NCBI GenBank assembly: GCA_963695705.1
Contig: CAVOHB010000010.1
Location: 433,345 to 497,344 of the forward strand
Direction of reading: 5' to 3'
Length of the DNA stretch: 64,000 nt
DNA from: JBKPNJ01 sp963695705
GTDB taxonomy: Bacteria; Actinomycetota; Actinomycetes; Propionibacteriales; Nocardioidaceae
Part shown: in pieces, positions 49,191-56,666 of the stretch
How the letters are laid out: the number at the start of each line of letters is the position of its first letter
How positions within the stretch are numbered: the stretch's first letter is position 1
Made by a program: the position numbers and the translations under genes
Notes under the pieces: generated by a model
Databases searched by the model: none
Told to the model about the DNA's origin: nothing
What the model saw: only the letters and a program-made list of their open reading frames with translations

Positions 49191-50471
49191 CTACGCGCCG
49201 CCGAGGCTACGCCGCAGCCACCGCACCCTGTCCACAGCGCGCCACCACAGGCGACGGACGACCATCACACTCGCGTGCTGCTCGCTCGCGTCCCGCACCC
49301 ATTGCTTGAGCCGGCCACCGGAAGGCGGGATGGAGGGCTCGAGCTCCGCTGGCGGAGGTGGGGGCTGCTCGATCTCCTCCGGCGGCGGTGGCGGCTGCTG
49401 CGCAGCATCACGAAGATCGCGAATCTCGCGGTCGAGATGGTCGATCCGCTGCAAGAGCCGCGCCGCGACCTCGGCGCCCAGGTCGTACACGGCACTGGCC
49501 GAAGCCAGCTTCGTATCCTCGTCGTACTGGCGCTGCGTCGGCACGAGGTCCTTGGGCTCGCCGACGATGTCATACCCGGAGTCGATGAGCGCGGCAACCA
49601 TCTGATTCGACCTGGCGGCCACCCAGGCCCGATGCTTCGCCGGGAACCGGGCCCGTGCCGGCGACGGTCGACCGGCCAGGGCACCCTGGATCAGCTGGTG
49701 GCCCACCAGCCCGGCGTAGGACTGGTCATCGACGAACGCCACCGTCCGCTGGTTGACCCGTTGGAGGAACTCGGTCTCGAATGCGCCCAGGGACAGGTTG
49801 GCCGGTGCGGTCTGGAGGTCGTAGTCCTGTCGGCGCAAGCCGATGACCGTGGCGAACTCGCGCCACAGCGCGCCGTCGGCGGCCGGCGCCTGCGGAAGGC
49901 AGATGACGTGGATACGGTCGGCCGGCACCGCGGCCGACCAGCGGCTCAGCACGGCAGGCGCGTCGTGCAGCCCCCAGAACCACGAGCCGAGGTAGCTGGA
50001 GCCCTCGAGGTCGATGACCTGGTGCAGGTAGGCGACCCAGCTGACGGCGTGGCGGTGCTTGACCTGCTCCTGCCAGTCCGACCGCAGCATCCGGGCGAGA
50101 TCGCGCAGCGTGTAGATGACATGCACCTGGCAGTCCTGCAGGGAGTCGACGGCCCGGCGTACCTGGTCGATGCTGGCGGCCGCGAGCAGCTCGTTGGAGA
50201 TCACCGACCTTCCGTGCCATTCGCGGCACCGGGCCGCCACCCGGTCCCAGGCACCGGACCACTCGGGGTGCTCCCGTCCGCCCCACGCCAGCCCGCGCAG
50301 GTCGACCGCGGCCTCGAAGTGCTCCTCGGGACTGTCGGCGGTATAGAGCACGTCGTCTTCGGCCAGCGCCTCCCGGTTGGTGTGCAGGATCTGCTGGATG
50401 TAGGTCGTGCCGGTCTTCGGAGCGCCGATGTGCAGATAGACCTCTCGCGTTCCGGCCGGGGGGATGCTCAC
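49191..50471 (-). CDS. Sulfotransferase-like protein, paralogue 2
   Basis: A 426-residue relative of the 17.0-kb sulfotransferase. YLHIGAPKTGTTYIQQILH is the phosphosulfate loop, SVISNELLAAASIDQVRRAV matches the other copy's VISNEWFAPASREQAERAI, and VHVIYTLRDLARMLRSDWQE the 3'-phosphate region. Near residue 345 a coiled-coil-like stretch (AARLLQRIDHLDREIRDLRD) leads to a proline tail (two PPPPP runs) and a basic C-terminus. GTG 50471 overlaps the ABC1-kinase stop by 4 bp (GTGA). The methyltransferase nearby suggests glycan or lipid decoration; the acceptor is unknown. Confidence 0.78.
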   Translation of the reverse strand: MSIPPAGTREVYLHIGAPKTGTTYIQQILHTNREALAEDDVLYTADSPEEHFEAAVDLRGLAWGGREHPEWSGAWDRVAARCREWHGRSVISNELLAAASIDQVRRAVDSLQDCQVHVIYTLRDLARMLRSDWQEQVKHRHAVSWVAYLHQVIDLEGSSYLGSWFWGLHDAPAVLSRWSAAVPADRIHVICLPQAPAADGALWREFATVIGLRRQDYDLQTAPANLSLGAFETEFLQRVNQRTVAFVDDQSYAGLVGHQLIQGALAGRPSPARARFPAKHRAWVAARSNQMVAALIDSGYDIVGEPKDLVPTQRQYDEDTKLASASAVYDLGAEVAARLLQRIDHLDREIRDLRDAAQQPPPPPEEIEQPPPPPAELEPSIPPSGGRLKQWVRDASEQHASVMVVRRLWWRAVDRVRWLRRSLGGA

Positions 50472-51796
50472 GGCACCTGACCCGCGGCGAACCCCGGCAG
50501 CGAGTCCTCGAGGATGCTGCGGAACGGGGCCTCGGTCCCGAGCTGGCTGAGCACGCCGATCCCGCCGATCCAGACCCGGTGGATCAGCAGGTACGACGGA
50601 GGCAGGTTCAGCTTGAGTGTCGTCGTGTATCCCGGCTGCCGTGGGTCGTTGACCCGGGCGAACTGTGCCCGCATCCATTCCCGGGAGAACTGGAAGCGCT
50701 CGACCATCGCGGGTTCGACGAACGGTGCGAGGTAGGCGCGCAGCTCCTCCGGGTCGATGTTGATCGACGGCTTGATGAACCCCTCGTCCCGCAGGCCCTG
50801 CACCACCAGGTCGTAGTCGTCGGTCATGGCCGTCCGGAGCAGCCTGCCGATGGAGGCCGGCAGGTCGCCCTCGGGAAGACGGGCGACGGCGCCGTAGTCC
50901 ACGACGCCGAGCCGTCCGTCGGTGAGTATCCGGTAGTTGCCGGGATGGGGGTCGGCGTGGAGCATGCCGACGCGCCGCGGGCCGGAGAAGAGGAAGCGCA
51001 CGTAGAGGTTGCCGTAGTGGTCGCGCTGCTCCTTGGTCCCCTCCGCGATCAGCCGCGACAGCGAGGAGGCGGACTCCAGCCACTCGGTGACCAGCACGCT
51101 GTCGGTCTGTGCCACGACGGCTGGTACGACGATGTCGGGGTCGTCGGCGAATGCCTCCGCGAAGGCCCGCTGCGCCTCTGCCTCGAGACGGTAGTCGAGC
51201 TCCTCGGCGACGCGCTCCTGAAGCTCCTGGACCAGCGGCTTGATGTCGACGCCCGGGATCCAGCCGGCGAACAGCCGGGCGGCCCGTCCGATCTGACGCA
51301 GGTCGGCGGTCAGGGCAGCCCCTGCCCCCGGGTACTGCACCTTGACGGCGACCTCACGGCCGTCTGCCCATACCGCCCGGTGCACCTGCCCGATGGACGC
51401 CGCAGCCGCAGGGTCGTCGTCGAAACGGCGAAACCTGGTGCGCCAGCGGGGGCCGAAGTCCTCGGCCAGCACGCGGTGCACCACCGAGGCGGACATCGGA
51501 GGAGCGGCGTCCTGGAGCTTGGTGAGCGTCGCCCGGTAGGGCGCGGCCAGCTCCTCGGGCAAGGCCGCCTCGAACACCGACAGGGCCTGGCCGAACTTCA
51601 TCGCCCCGCCCTTGAGCTCACCGAGGACCTTGAACAACTGCTCGGCGGTGCGCTGCTGCAGGTCGTTCATCACCGCCTCGGCGGGGGCCCCGCCAAGGCG
51701 TCTGCCGATCCCGAGCGTCGCCCGACCGGCGAAGCCGATCGGCAGCGTCGCAAGGCGCGCCGTGCGGGCGACGGCCCTACGCGGCATCTCGGTCAT
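50468..51796 (-). CDS. ABC1/UbiB-family atypical kinase
   Basis: A 442-residue protein of the ADCK/UbiB family. LGELKGGAMKFGQALSVFE is the KxGQ motif (about 60-78), ASIGQVHRAVWADGREVAVKVQYPG the Ala-rich nucleotide loop plus the VAVK lysine, VTEWLE the hinge, and LHADPHPGNYRIL with VVDYGAV the catalytic and metal-binding Asp residues. UbiB proteins support isoprenoid-lipid or quinone metabolism through ATPase activity. In M. tuberculosis the homologue Rv3197 is next to whiB7 (from memory); here about 2.4 kb of other genes separate them. Confidence 0.9.
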   Translation of the reverse strand: MTEMPRRAVARTARLATLPIGFAGRATLGIGRRLGGAPAEAVMNDLQQRTAEQLFKVLGELKGGAMKFGQALSVFEAALPEELAAPYRATLTKLQDAAPPMSASVVHRVLAEDFGPRWRTRFRRFDDDPAAAASIGQVHRAVWADGREVAVKVQYPGAGAALTADLRQIGRAARLFAGWIPGVDIKPLVQELQERVAEELDYRLEAEAQRAFAEAFADDPDIVVPAVVAQTDSVLVTEWLESASSLSRLIAEGTKEQRDHYGNLYVRFLFSGPRRVGMLHADPHPGNYRILTDGRLGVVDYGAVARLPEGDLPASIGRLLRTAMTDDYDLVVQGLRDEGFIKPSINIDPEELRAYLAPFVEPAMVERFQFSREWMRAQFARVNDPRQPGYTTTLKLNLPPSYLLIHRVWIGGIGVLSQLGTEAPFRSILEDSLPGFAAGQVP

Positions 51797-51874
51797 GGCA
51801 CTATTGTCGCGGTAACGAACAGGTGCCGTGCGCAGGCCGGGCGCGAGAGTGTCTCGAAGCGTCCGGCGGAGGCG

Positions 51875-52576
51875 TTAACCCGCGGCCTTCTGCCGTTGCC
51901 GGGCGCCCGGAAGCCCGGCGCGGGCATCTCTTGTGCTCACGAACGACTTGGACGCGCTGTTCGCCCACCACAGGAGCGGACGACGGATCAGCGCGATGCG
52001 CCTGGTGGGATACTTCTCTGTCTTTTGCAGGACGCCTACGGTGTCCCCCCAGTAGTGGTCGACCTCGTCGATCCGCTCGTAGTGGTGATGTCCGTCCTCC
52101 CGCTTCGGCGGGAAGTCCGTGTGTACCTCGCGGACCTCGAGTCCGGCGAAGGCCGCCATCGCCCGCACACCGTCGGGGTAGTAGCGCCAGCAGTCCACGA
52201 TCGTGTGGACGTGGCCGCGTGAGGGGACGGTCATCAGAAAGTGCCCGCCGGGCTTGAGAACCCGGGCGACCTCGAGCAACGACGCCCAGAAGAACGGTAT
52301 GTGCTCGAACACCTGGCCGGAGAGGACGACGTCCGCGCTGTTGGTCTTCATCGGGAGCCGGTAGGGCTTCTTCATCACGACGTCGACGTTGATGCCGTCG
52401 ATGATGTCGACACCGATGACTTCGCAGTCGTGGTGTGTCAGCAGGGCTCGATGCGTCATGTGCTTGCGCCGCTCGCGAACGGTGCGTGACCCGAAGTCGA
52501 CGACGGTGAGCCGCCGGTCCTTCGGGACGTACTTCTCGATGCAGCGCGCCATCGCCTGGTATGCGGATGGGTGCAA
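51875..52576 (-). CDS. SAM-dependent class I methyltransferase
   Basis: A 233-residue methyltransferase of the methyltransf_11 type. VVDFGSRTVRERRKHMTHRA covers an unusual motif I (no GxGxG), then EVIGVDIIDGINVDVVM the ribose-binding acid, SADVVLSGQVFEHIPFFWAS motif post I-II, and RVLKPGGHFLMTVP. The WRYYPDG stretch resembles methyltransferases of glycan clusters. The substrate is unknown. It is 79 bp upstream of the ABC1-kinase gene on the same strand. A 13-15-bp repeat tract precedes its start. Confidence 0.78.
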   Translation of the reverse strand: MHPSAYQAMARCIEKYVPKDRRLTVVDFGSRTVRERRKHMTHRALLTHHDCEVIGVDIIDGINVDVVMKKPYRLPMKTNSADVVLSGQVFEHIPFFWASLLEVARVLKPGGHFLMTVPSRGHVHTIVDCWRYYPDGVRAMAAFAGLEVREVHTDFPPKREDGHHHYERIDEVDHYWGDTVGVLQKTEKYPTRRIALIRRPLLWWANSASKSFVSTRDARAGLPGARQRQKAAG

Positions 52577-52627
52577 GGTCGGTCCCCTTCAGGTGCGGCG
52601 GCTAGCCCGGTGGGCGCTGACGCTCTC

Positions 52628-52685
52628 GGCGTTGAGACTGTAGGCGTTGAGACCCTGGGCGATGACCCTGGGCGATCACACTGTC
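52628..52685. repeat. Imperfect 13-15-bp tandem repeat
   Basis: Four units with core ggcg(t/a)t-ga: 52628-52642, 52643-52657, 52658-52670 (13 bp) and 52671-52685, with a degenerate fifth (ggtgctgaggag) following. It lies in the 189-bp gap between the methyltransferase and ThiF-like genes, just upstream of the methyltransferase start on the minus strand. No protein frame is convincing here. Confidence 0.7.
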
Positions 52686-52765
52686 GGTGCTGAGGAGTCT
52701 GGCATGCGGGCCGCCGGTGCACGAGGACCGACCCGATGAGTCGAGGGCCCGGTTCGGGAGCCGGC

Positions 52766-53839
52766 TCAACCCGCTGCGGTCTGCCAGTCGCACCCGCATG
52801 CCGGGTGCCACCGAGTCTCGTGAGTCGATGGCGGCCGGCCATCGGACCAGATCTCGAGCACGGCATGAGTTGTCATCGGCCACCGGTGCTCGACGAACGT
52901 CAGCGCCTCCCGTGCCGCCCAGGTGCCGATGAGGGTTGCCGACGTCCGGTCACAGGCAGCCAGCCACGGACCGGCGTACCGGGCCCGGCTCGTCAGCTGC
53001 TGGACGAGAGCAGGCCAGGCTGGGTCCTGGTCGGTGCGGTGCAGATCCAGGCACCGTACGCAGGGAGTCTGTCCGGGCACCACGAGCGGGCCGAGTTGGG
53101 CGCGTGAGCCGTTCAGGGACACCAGCAGGTGGGGGATGTCGCGCCGCATGAGTTCGTCGGCGCCGGCTCGGTCGACCTCGGTGCGGTCGGCGTACGCATC
53201 GACCGACAGCACCACCAGGTCGGCCGGGCGGGACAGGGCCGCCGTGCGGACCCGCGCCCACGGAGCCACGACGCGAAGCTCGGTACGCAGCCAGTCATCA
53301 CGACGACGGTCGACCGGCGACTCGGTGGCGCCGGTGACCAGCGGAACGGGAGGGACCCGGGCCGGGTCGTTCAGCGCCAGGTGACCGAGGCCGGAGAGGG
53401 CCAGCTGCCACGCGACGCAGGCCCCCACCGGGCCGAGACCCCGCACCTCGACCGTGGCCTGGCGACGGTGCCGCAACAGCTCCACCGGGCTGGACGCGGG
53501 GGCCACCGCCAGTGCCATCGACGAGACGTCACCGGCGACATGAGGTCGCAGACTGTCCGGGAGCATGCGGGAGGCTGCCACCAGCTCGTCGGCGTCGGCG
53601 ATCAGCCCGAGGTCGATGAGCGCACCCAGAGTCGCCTCCGCCGTGGCAGTCTCGACGCCAGTGGCCGCCGCGGCCTCGATGACCTCGGGGATCCGCCGCA
53701 CGCCGTCCAGGGCGCGGACGACGGCTCGCAGCTCGGGGCAGTCCTCGATGATCGCGGCGTTGTCGGCCGGATGACCGATCTGGACCGCGTGGTCGTCCCG
53801 GCGCAGCAGCTGCAGCCCCGGTCGCAGTATCGGACGCAC
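52766..53839 (-). CDS. ThiF/E1-like protein, degenerate adenylation site
   Basis: A 357-residue protein resembling the ThiF half of azole-forming (TOMM) leader-binding proteins. A winged-helix-like N-terminus (about 1-90, PILRPGLQLLRRDDHAVQIG) is followed by the E1-like Rossmann part, ATVEVRGLGPVGACVAWQLAL, where the usual GxGGxG is G-L-G-P-V-G. Zinc ligands are two pairs, CVRC and CGCD (about residues 265 and 350). Catalytic Asp/Arg residues of E1 enzymes are not recognisable, so it may be a recognition protein. GGAGGTGG before GTG 53839 gives the start. No TOMM cyclodehydratase or precursor is in view. Rv3196 has the equivalent place (from memory). Confidence 0.65.
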   Translation of the reverse strand: MRPILRPGLQLLRRDDHAVQIGHPADNAAIIEDCPELRAVVRALDGVRRIPEVIEAAAATGVETATAEATLGALIDLGLIADADELVAASRMLPDSLRPHVAGDVSSMALAVAPASSPVELLRHRRQATVEVRGLGPVGACVAWQLALSGLGHLALNDPARVPPVPLVTGATESPVDRRRDDWLRTELRVVAPWARVRTAALSRPADLVVLSVDAYADRTEVDRAGADELMRRDIPHLLVSLNGSRAQLGPLVVPGQTPCVRCLDLHRTDQDPAWPALVQQLTSRARYAGPWLAACDRTSATLIGTWAAREALTFVEHRWPMTTHAVLEIWSDGRPPSTHETRWHPACGCDWQTAAG

Positions 53840-53973
53840 GGACCACCTCCCTCCCGGCTCCCCGCGCTTCTTGAGCGTGCCAGCAATCCGGCGTCGGGGC
53901 GGCGCGCCGTCCACAGCGACGGCGGCGGTGATCCGCCAGCCGGGACACCTCTGCCAGATGTCGGGATGTGAGC

Positions 53974-54007
53974 GAGGGCGGCCCCGACCGAGATCGGAGC
54001 CGCCCTC
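53974..54007 (-). terminator. Hairpin downstream of the DUF5679 gene
   Basis: Perfect arms GAGGGCGGC / GCCGCCCTC (53974-53982 and 53999-54007) with an inner CCGA/TCGG stem, 22 bp after the DUF5679 stop on the minus strand. Confidence 0.7.
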
Positions 54008-54029
54008 GTCGTGGACGAGCTGTGGGCGC

Positions 54030-54188
54030 TCAGGCCTTGCCGAGAATGCGGTTGAGGTTCGTCCCGCACACCGGGCAGACCCCCTTGGCCATCCGGGTGC
54101 CCTTGTCGTTGACGCGGACCTCACCTGACGCCTCACGCTTGGCCTTGCACTTCACGCAGTAGAACTCGCCGCTCCAGGTCTCCGCCAT
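54030..54188 (-). CDS. DUF5679 small zinc-ribbon protein
   Basis: A 52-residue protein: MAETWSGEFYCVKCKAKREA, then SGEVRVNDKGTRMAKGVCPV and CGTNLNRILGKA. Two C-x2-C pairs (CVKC, CPVC) build a zinc ribbon like those in DUF5679, a short actinobacterial family of unknown function. AAGGAGG lies 6 bp before ATG 54188. It is flanked by a terminator hairpin and probably transcribed alone. Confidence 0.85.
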   Translation of the reverse strand: MAETWSGEFYCVKCKAKREASGEVRVNDKGTRMAKGVCPVCGTNLNRILGKA

Positions 54189-54611
54189 GACGGCCTCCTT
54201 GCTCTTGGTCTGTCAGGCCCACACGCTGTCAGGATGCTCAACACGTGCACGGCCCGCTTTGTCTGGGTCGTCGCGGCGGGGACCTTGGGGAAGACCGCCG
54301 GGGCCAAGCCCGAACGCTGTGGCCGCCGCCACCCTACGACAGGCGCGGCGCGGATTCCCGCAAGCATGCCGTGGGCGCCGCATATTCTCGGGGTTTTTGT
54401 CTGTTTCATCCCTTTAATCCCGCTTCCGGCACGGCCCGCGTCGCTGGCCTCGGCCGTGCGGGTCACCCTGCGCGAGGGCTACCGGGCGGCGCAGGGCGCA
54501 GACGCGCCCGCAGCGGCCAGCACCGCCACGGCCGGCCTGCAGGGACGGCCGACCGTGGCGAGTGTCGAGCACACGCCGAGCTTCGAGGGCCAGCGGCGGC
54601 GCGCCATGCAC

Positions 54612-54681
54612 GAGGCCCCTAGTTCCCGGTTCATCGCTCGCCTTCCCCTTGCGAACGGTGTCCCGGGATTCTAGGGGCCTC
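54612..54681. repeat. Long inverted repeat in the gene-free gap
   Basis: GAGGCCCCTAGTTCCCGG (54612-54629) and CCGGGATTCTAGGGGCCTC (54663-54681) are inverted copies: the outer 11 bp are perfect, and the CCCGG core matches after a small mismatch. The loop is about 33 nt. Could be a terminator, a structured RNA or a protein-binding site. Confidence 0.7.
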
Positions 54682-54728
54682 ATCTGCCGACGACGCTAGG
54701 GCCGGTTCAGGGGGCTCGTCAACGACGT

Positions 54729-54891
54729 CTTGTCCACCCCTGTGGATAAGGCTGGGGATCAATTGTGGACGTCAGGTGGGCTTCTGTGGAGCCGCCGCCT
54801 CTTCAGGTGCACAACTTTGTGAGTCCGGACCGGACCCAGCCGCCGACATGCGCGCTGAGCAGCGGTTTCGCCATTCGACCCCTGTGGATGA
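54729..54891. promoter_or_regulatory. Cluster of DnaA-box-like sites
   Basis: CTTGTCCAC (54729-54737) and GTGGATAAG (54742-54750) form an inverted pair containing TTGTCCACC and TGTGGATAA; the latter is a perfect DnaA box (TTATCCACA) on the minus strand. TGTGGATGA (54883-54891) matches 8 of 9, and TGTGGACGT (54764-54772) is weaker. A/T-rich DNA follows (54890-54915). No dnaA, dnaN or parAB is in the window, so this is not identified as oriC. Confidence 0.45.
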
Positions 54892-54928
54892 AGAATTTAT
54901 TCAGATTTCTTGCCGGTAGGTTGCAGGA

Positions 54929-55507
54929 ATGGCTGAGCCACCCGTCTCCGTCGAGGTCCGCCGCAGCGCGCGCCGTCGTCGTACCGTCGCCGCCTACCGG
55001 GAGTCGGGAAAGGTGATCGTGCTGATTCCGGCTCGAATGTCCAAGGCCGAGGAACGCAGCTGGGTGGCGAAGATGGTCAAGCGCCTCAGCGACCAGGACC
55101 ATCGGCGCCGTCCGAGCGACGCGTCGCTGCTCGAGCGATCGGGCGAGCTGTCGCGCCGGTTCCTCGGCGGGCGGGCCACCCCGAGCTCGGTTCGCTGGGT
55201 CACCAACCAGAACACCCGCTGGGGGTCGTGTACCCCGGCCGACGGGGCGGTGCGTCTGTCGACACGCCTGCAGGGGATGCCCGCGTGGGTGATCGACTAC
55301 GTGCTCGTGCATGAGCTCGCGCACCTGCTCGAGGTGGGCCATACGCCCCGCTTCTGGGAGATGGTCTCGGCCTATCCCCGGACCGAGCGGGCCCGCGGCT
55401 ACCTCGAAGGCGTCGGGTATGCAGCCGGGCTGGCCGCCGACGTGGAAACCGCCGATGGCACCGACGACTGCGCTGAGCCCGGCGCCGGAGCGGGCCGGCG
55501 CCCATGA
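54929..55507 (+). CDS. YgjP/WLM-type (M48-like) metallopeptidase
   Basis: A 192-residue DUF45 metallopeptidase. VRRSARRRRTVAAYRESGKVIVLIPARM is the usual N-terminal strand pair, WVTNQNTRWGSCTPADGAVRLSTRL the central region, and YVLVHELAHLLEVGHTPRFWEMV has HELAH plus the downstream His as zinc ligands. Substrate unknown. The acidic tail is low-complexity. The following gene overlaps by 4 bp (ATGA). Confidence 0.87.
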   Translation: MAEPPVSVEVRRSARRRRTVAAYRESGKVIVLIPARMSKAEERSWVAKMVKRLSDQDHRRRPSDASLLERSGELSRRFLGGRATPSSVRWVTNQNTRWGSCTPADGAVRLSTRLQGMPAWVIDYVLVHELAHLLEVGHTPRFWEMVSAYPRTERARGYLEGVGYAAGLAADVETADGTDDCAEPGAGAGRRP

Positions 55508-56115
55508 CCAGTCGGTGGGTGGTCGCGTACGCCACCGCTCTCACCGGTCCGGCCGCTCCCCCTGGCGTGTCCGGCCGCGACTTCGCCGTCGCGAACCTCG
55601 AGGACGTCCACGATCTGCTGCATGGGCTCGAGCTCGTCGCGGCGGCGGTCGCCTGCCCACCGGGCATGGAGGACGACGTGGACTCGGTGACCTGGCCAGG
55701 CACGGATGTCCTACCGGCCGCCAGCCTGGCGGCTGTGGGGGACCTGCTCGCGGAGCACGGCGCCGACCAGGTCGTCGTCGTCGCGGCGGACGCCCCCGAC
55801 TTTCCGGCGCTCCTCGTCGGGAAGCTCTTCAGAGCGCTCGGCAGGGCAGATATCGTCGCTTCGCCATGTGAGCACGGGGGTCTGGTTGCTCTCGGCTTCT
55901 CGCTGCCGCTGCCGCGGTGGCTGCGCGACGTCCGGATGTCGCTGGACGAGACCGACGTGCTGACCCGGCTGGCCGGCGCCGCGCCGTCGCCGCGAGCTGT
56001 TGCGGTGACGCCCGGCTGGCATCGGCTTCGAGAGCGGGCGGACCTGGCTCTGCTCGACGTGCGGCTCGAGGGCTGGGAGAGCACACGGATGCTGCTCGAG
56101 GGCGCTGCGCGCTGA
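55504..56115 (+). CDS. Nucleotidyltransferase-like (DUF2064-type) protein
   Basis: A 203-residue protein whose middle, GADQVVVVAADAPDFPALLVGKLFRALGRADIVASPCEHGGLVALGF, resembles the ADxPxLP to GPxxDGG region of DUF2064/CofC-type GT-A-fold nucleotidyltransferases. The canonical Asp of DGG is His here (CEHGG), so catalysis is doubtful. The N-terminus is not typical of a nucleotide-binding loop. Coupled to the metallopeptidase by an ATGA overlap. Assignment is weak; the safe reading is a conserved hypothetical. Confidence 0.5.
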   Translation: MTSRWVVAYATALTGPAAPPGVSGRDFAVANLEDVHDLLHGLELVAAAVACPPGMEDDVDSVTWPGTDVLPAASLAAVGDLLAEHGADQVVVVAADAPDFPALLVGKLFRALGRADIVASPCEHGGLVALGFSLPLPRWLRDVRMSLDETDVLTRLAGAAPSPRAVAVTPGWHRLRERADLALLDVRLEGWESTRMLLEGAAR

Positions 56116-56120
56116 GGCGC

Positions 56121-56666
56121 TCAGCCGTGCAGCCGTGTCGCCGCCCGCCGGACCAGCGTCCGCACCGCGTCATCGGTGTCGCCGGGTAATGCGCCCGGGT
56201 CGAACCACGCAACGTGGTCCGCCCCGTCGCCGGGTCCCGCGACGGGGTCAGGGCCGCACGTCACCAGAAACTGCACGTCGAGGTGGTAGGCGGGCTGGAC
56301 CCGGCCGCAGAACGGGACCTCGTGACGCGAGAGCTGGATCGGCGCAGGGTCGATGACGAGATCCTCGATGCCCGACTCCTCGGTCGCCTCTCGAAGGGCA
56401 GCCGCCGCGAGCGTCGGATCATGCTCCTCACAGTGCCCACCCAGCTGCAGCCACCGTTTCGCCTTGTGGTGAAAGGTGAGCAGTACCCGTGCGGTGACGG
56501 GCTCGAGGACGATCGCGCTCGCGGTCAGGTGGTCGCGCGACCGGCGGAGCATCCCGTCGGGATGAGTGGAAAGGTGCAGCAGGAACCACGCTCGCAGGTC
56601 GCACTGCGCCTGGTCGGGTGGATCCCAGCCCGTGAGCACCGCGCGCGCGTCCGCGTGCAGGCTCAC
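56121..56666 (-). CDS. NUDIX hydrolase, 181 residues
   Basis: A NUDIX protein with an N-terminal helical extension (SLHADARAVLTGWDPPDQ). The Nudix box is GGHCEEHDPTLAAAALREATEESG (GX5EX7REXXEE form, about residues 80-102), preceded by VLLTFHHKAKRWLQLG. SRHEVPFCGRVQPAYHLDVQFLV follows. Substrate unknown. GTG 56666 overlaps the stop of the upstream zincin-2 gene (GTGA), so it is translationally coupled to it. Confidence 0.83.
   Translation of the reverse strand: MSLHADARAVLTGWDPPDQAQCDLRAWFLLHLSTHPDGMLRRSRDHLTASAIVLEPVTARVLLTFHHKAKRWLQLGGHCEEHDPTLAAAALREATEESGIEDLVIDPAPIQLSRHEVPFCGRVQPAYHLDVQFLVTCGPDPVAGPGDGADHVAWFDPGALPGDTDDAVRTLVRRAATRLHG

Larger units (their letters stand above)
54189..54928. 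other. 740-bp gene-free interval
   Basis: The largest gap in the window, between the divergent DUF5679 and YgjP-type genes. The open frames in it (for example a 146-codon frame at 54234-54674 on the plus strand) have no family resemblance and run through the inverted repeat, so I do not call them. It contains an A/T-richer pocket (about 54385-54425, ggggtttttgtctgtttc), an inverted repeat (54612-54681) and DnaA-box-like sites (54729-54891). Confidence 0.6.

Noticed and set aside
52766..53839. Complete thiazole/oxazole-modified peptide (TOMM) biosynthesis cluster
   Set aside because: Only the ThiF-like protein is present; no YcaO, dehydrogenase or precursor peptide gene in the neighbourhood.
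54234..54674. 146-codon frame in the gene-free gap
   Set aside because: Low-complexity, no homologous motif, no ribosome-binding site, and it runs into the inverted repeat at 54612-54681.
54729..54891. Chromosomal replication origin
   Set aside because: Only two or three good DnaA boxes and no dnaA, dnaN, gidB, rpmH or parAB; too weak for oriC.
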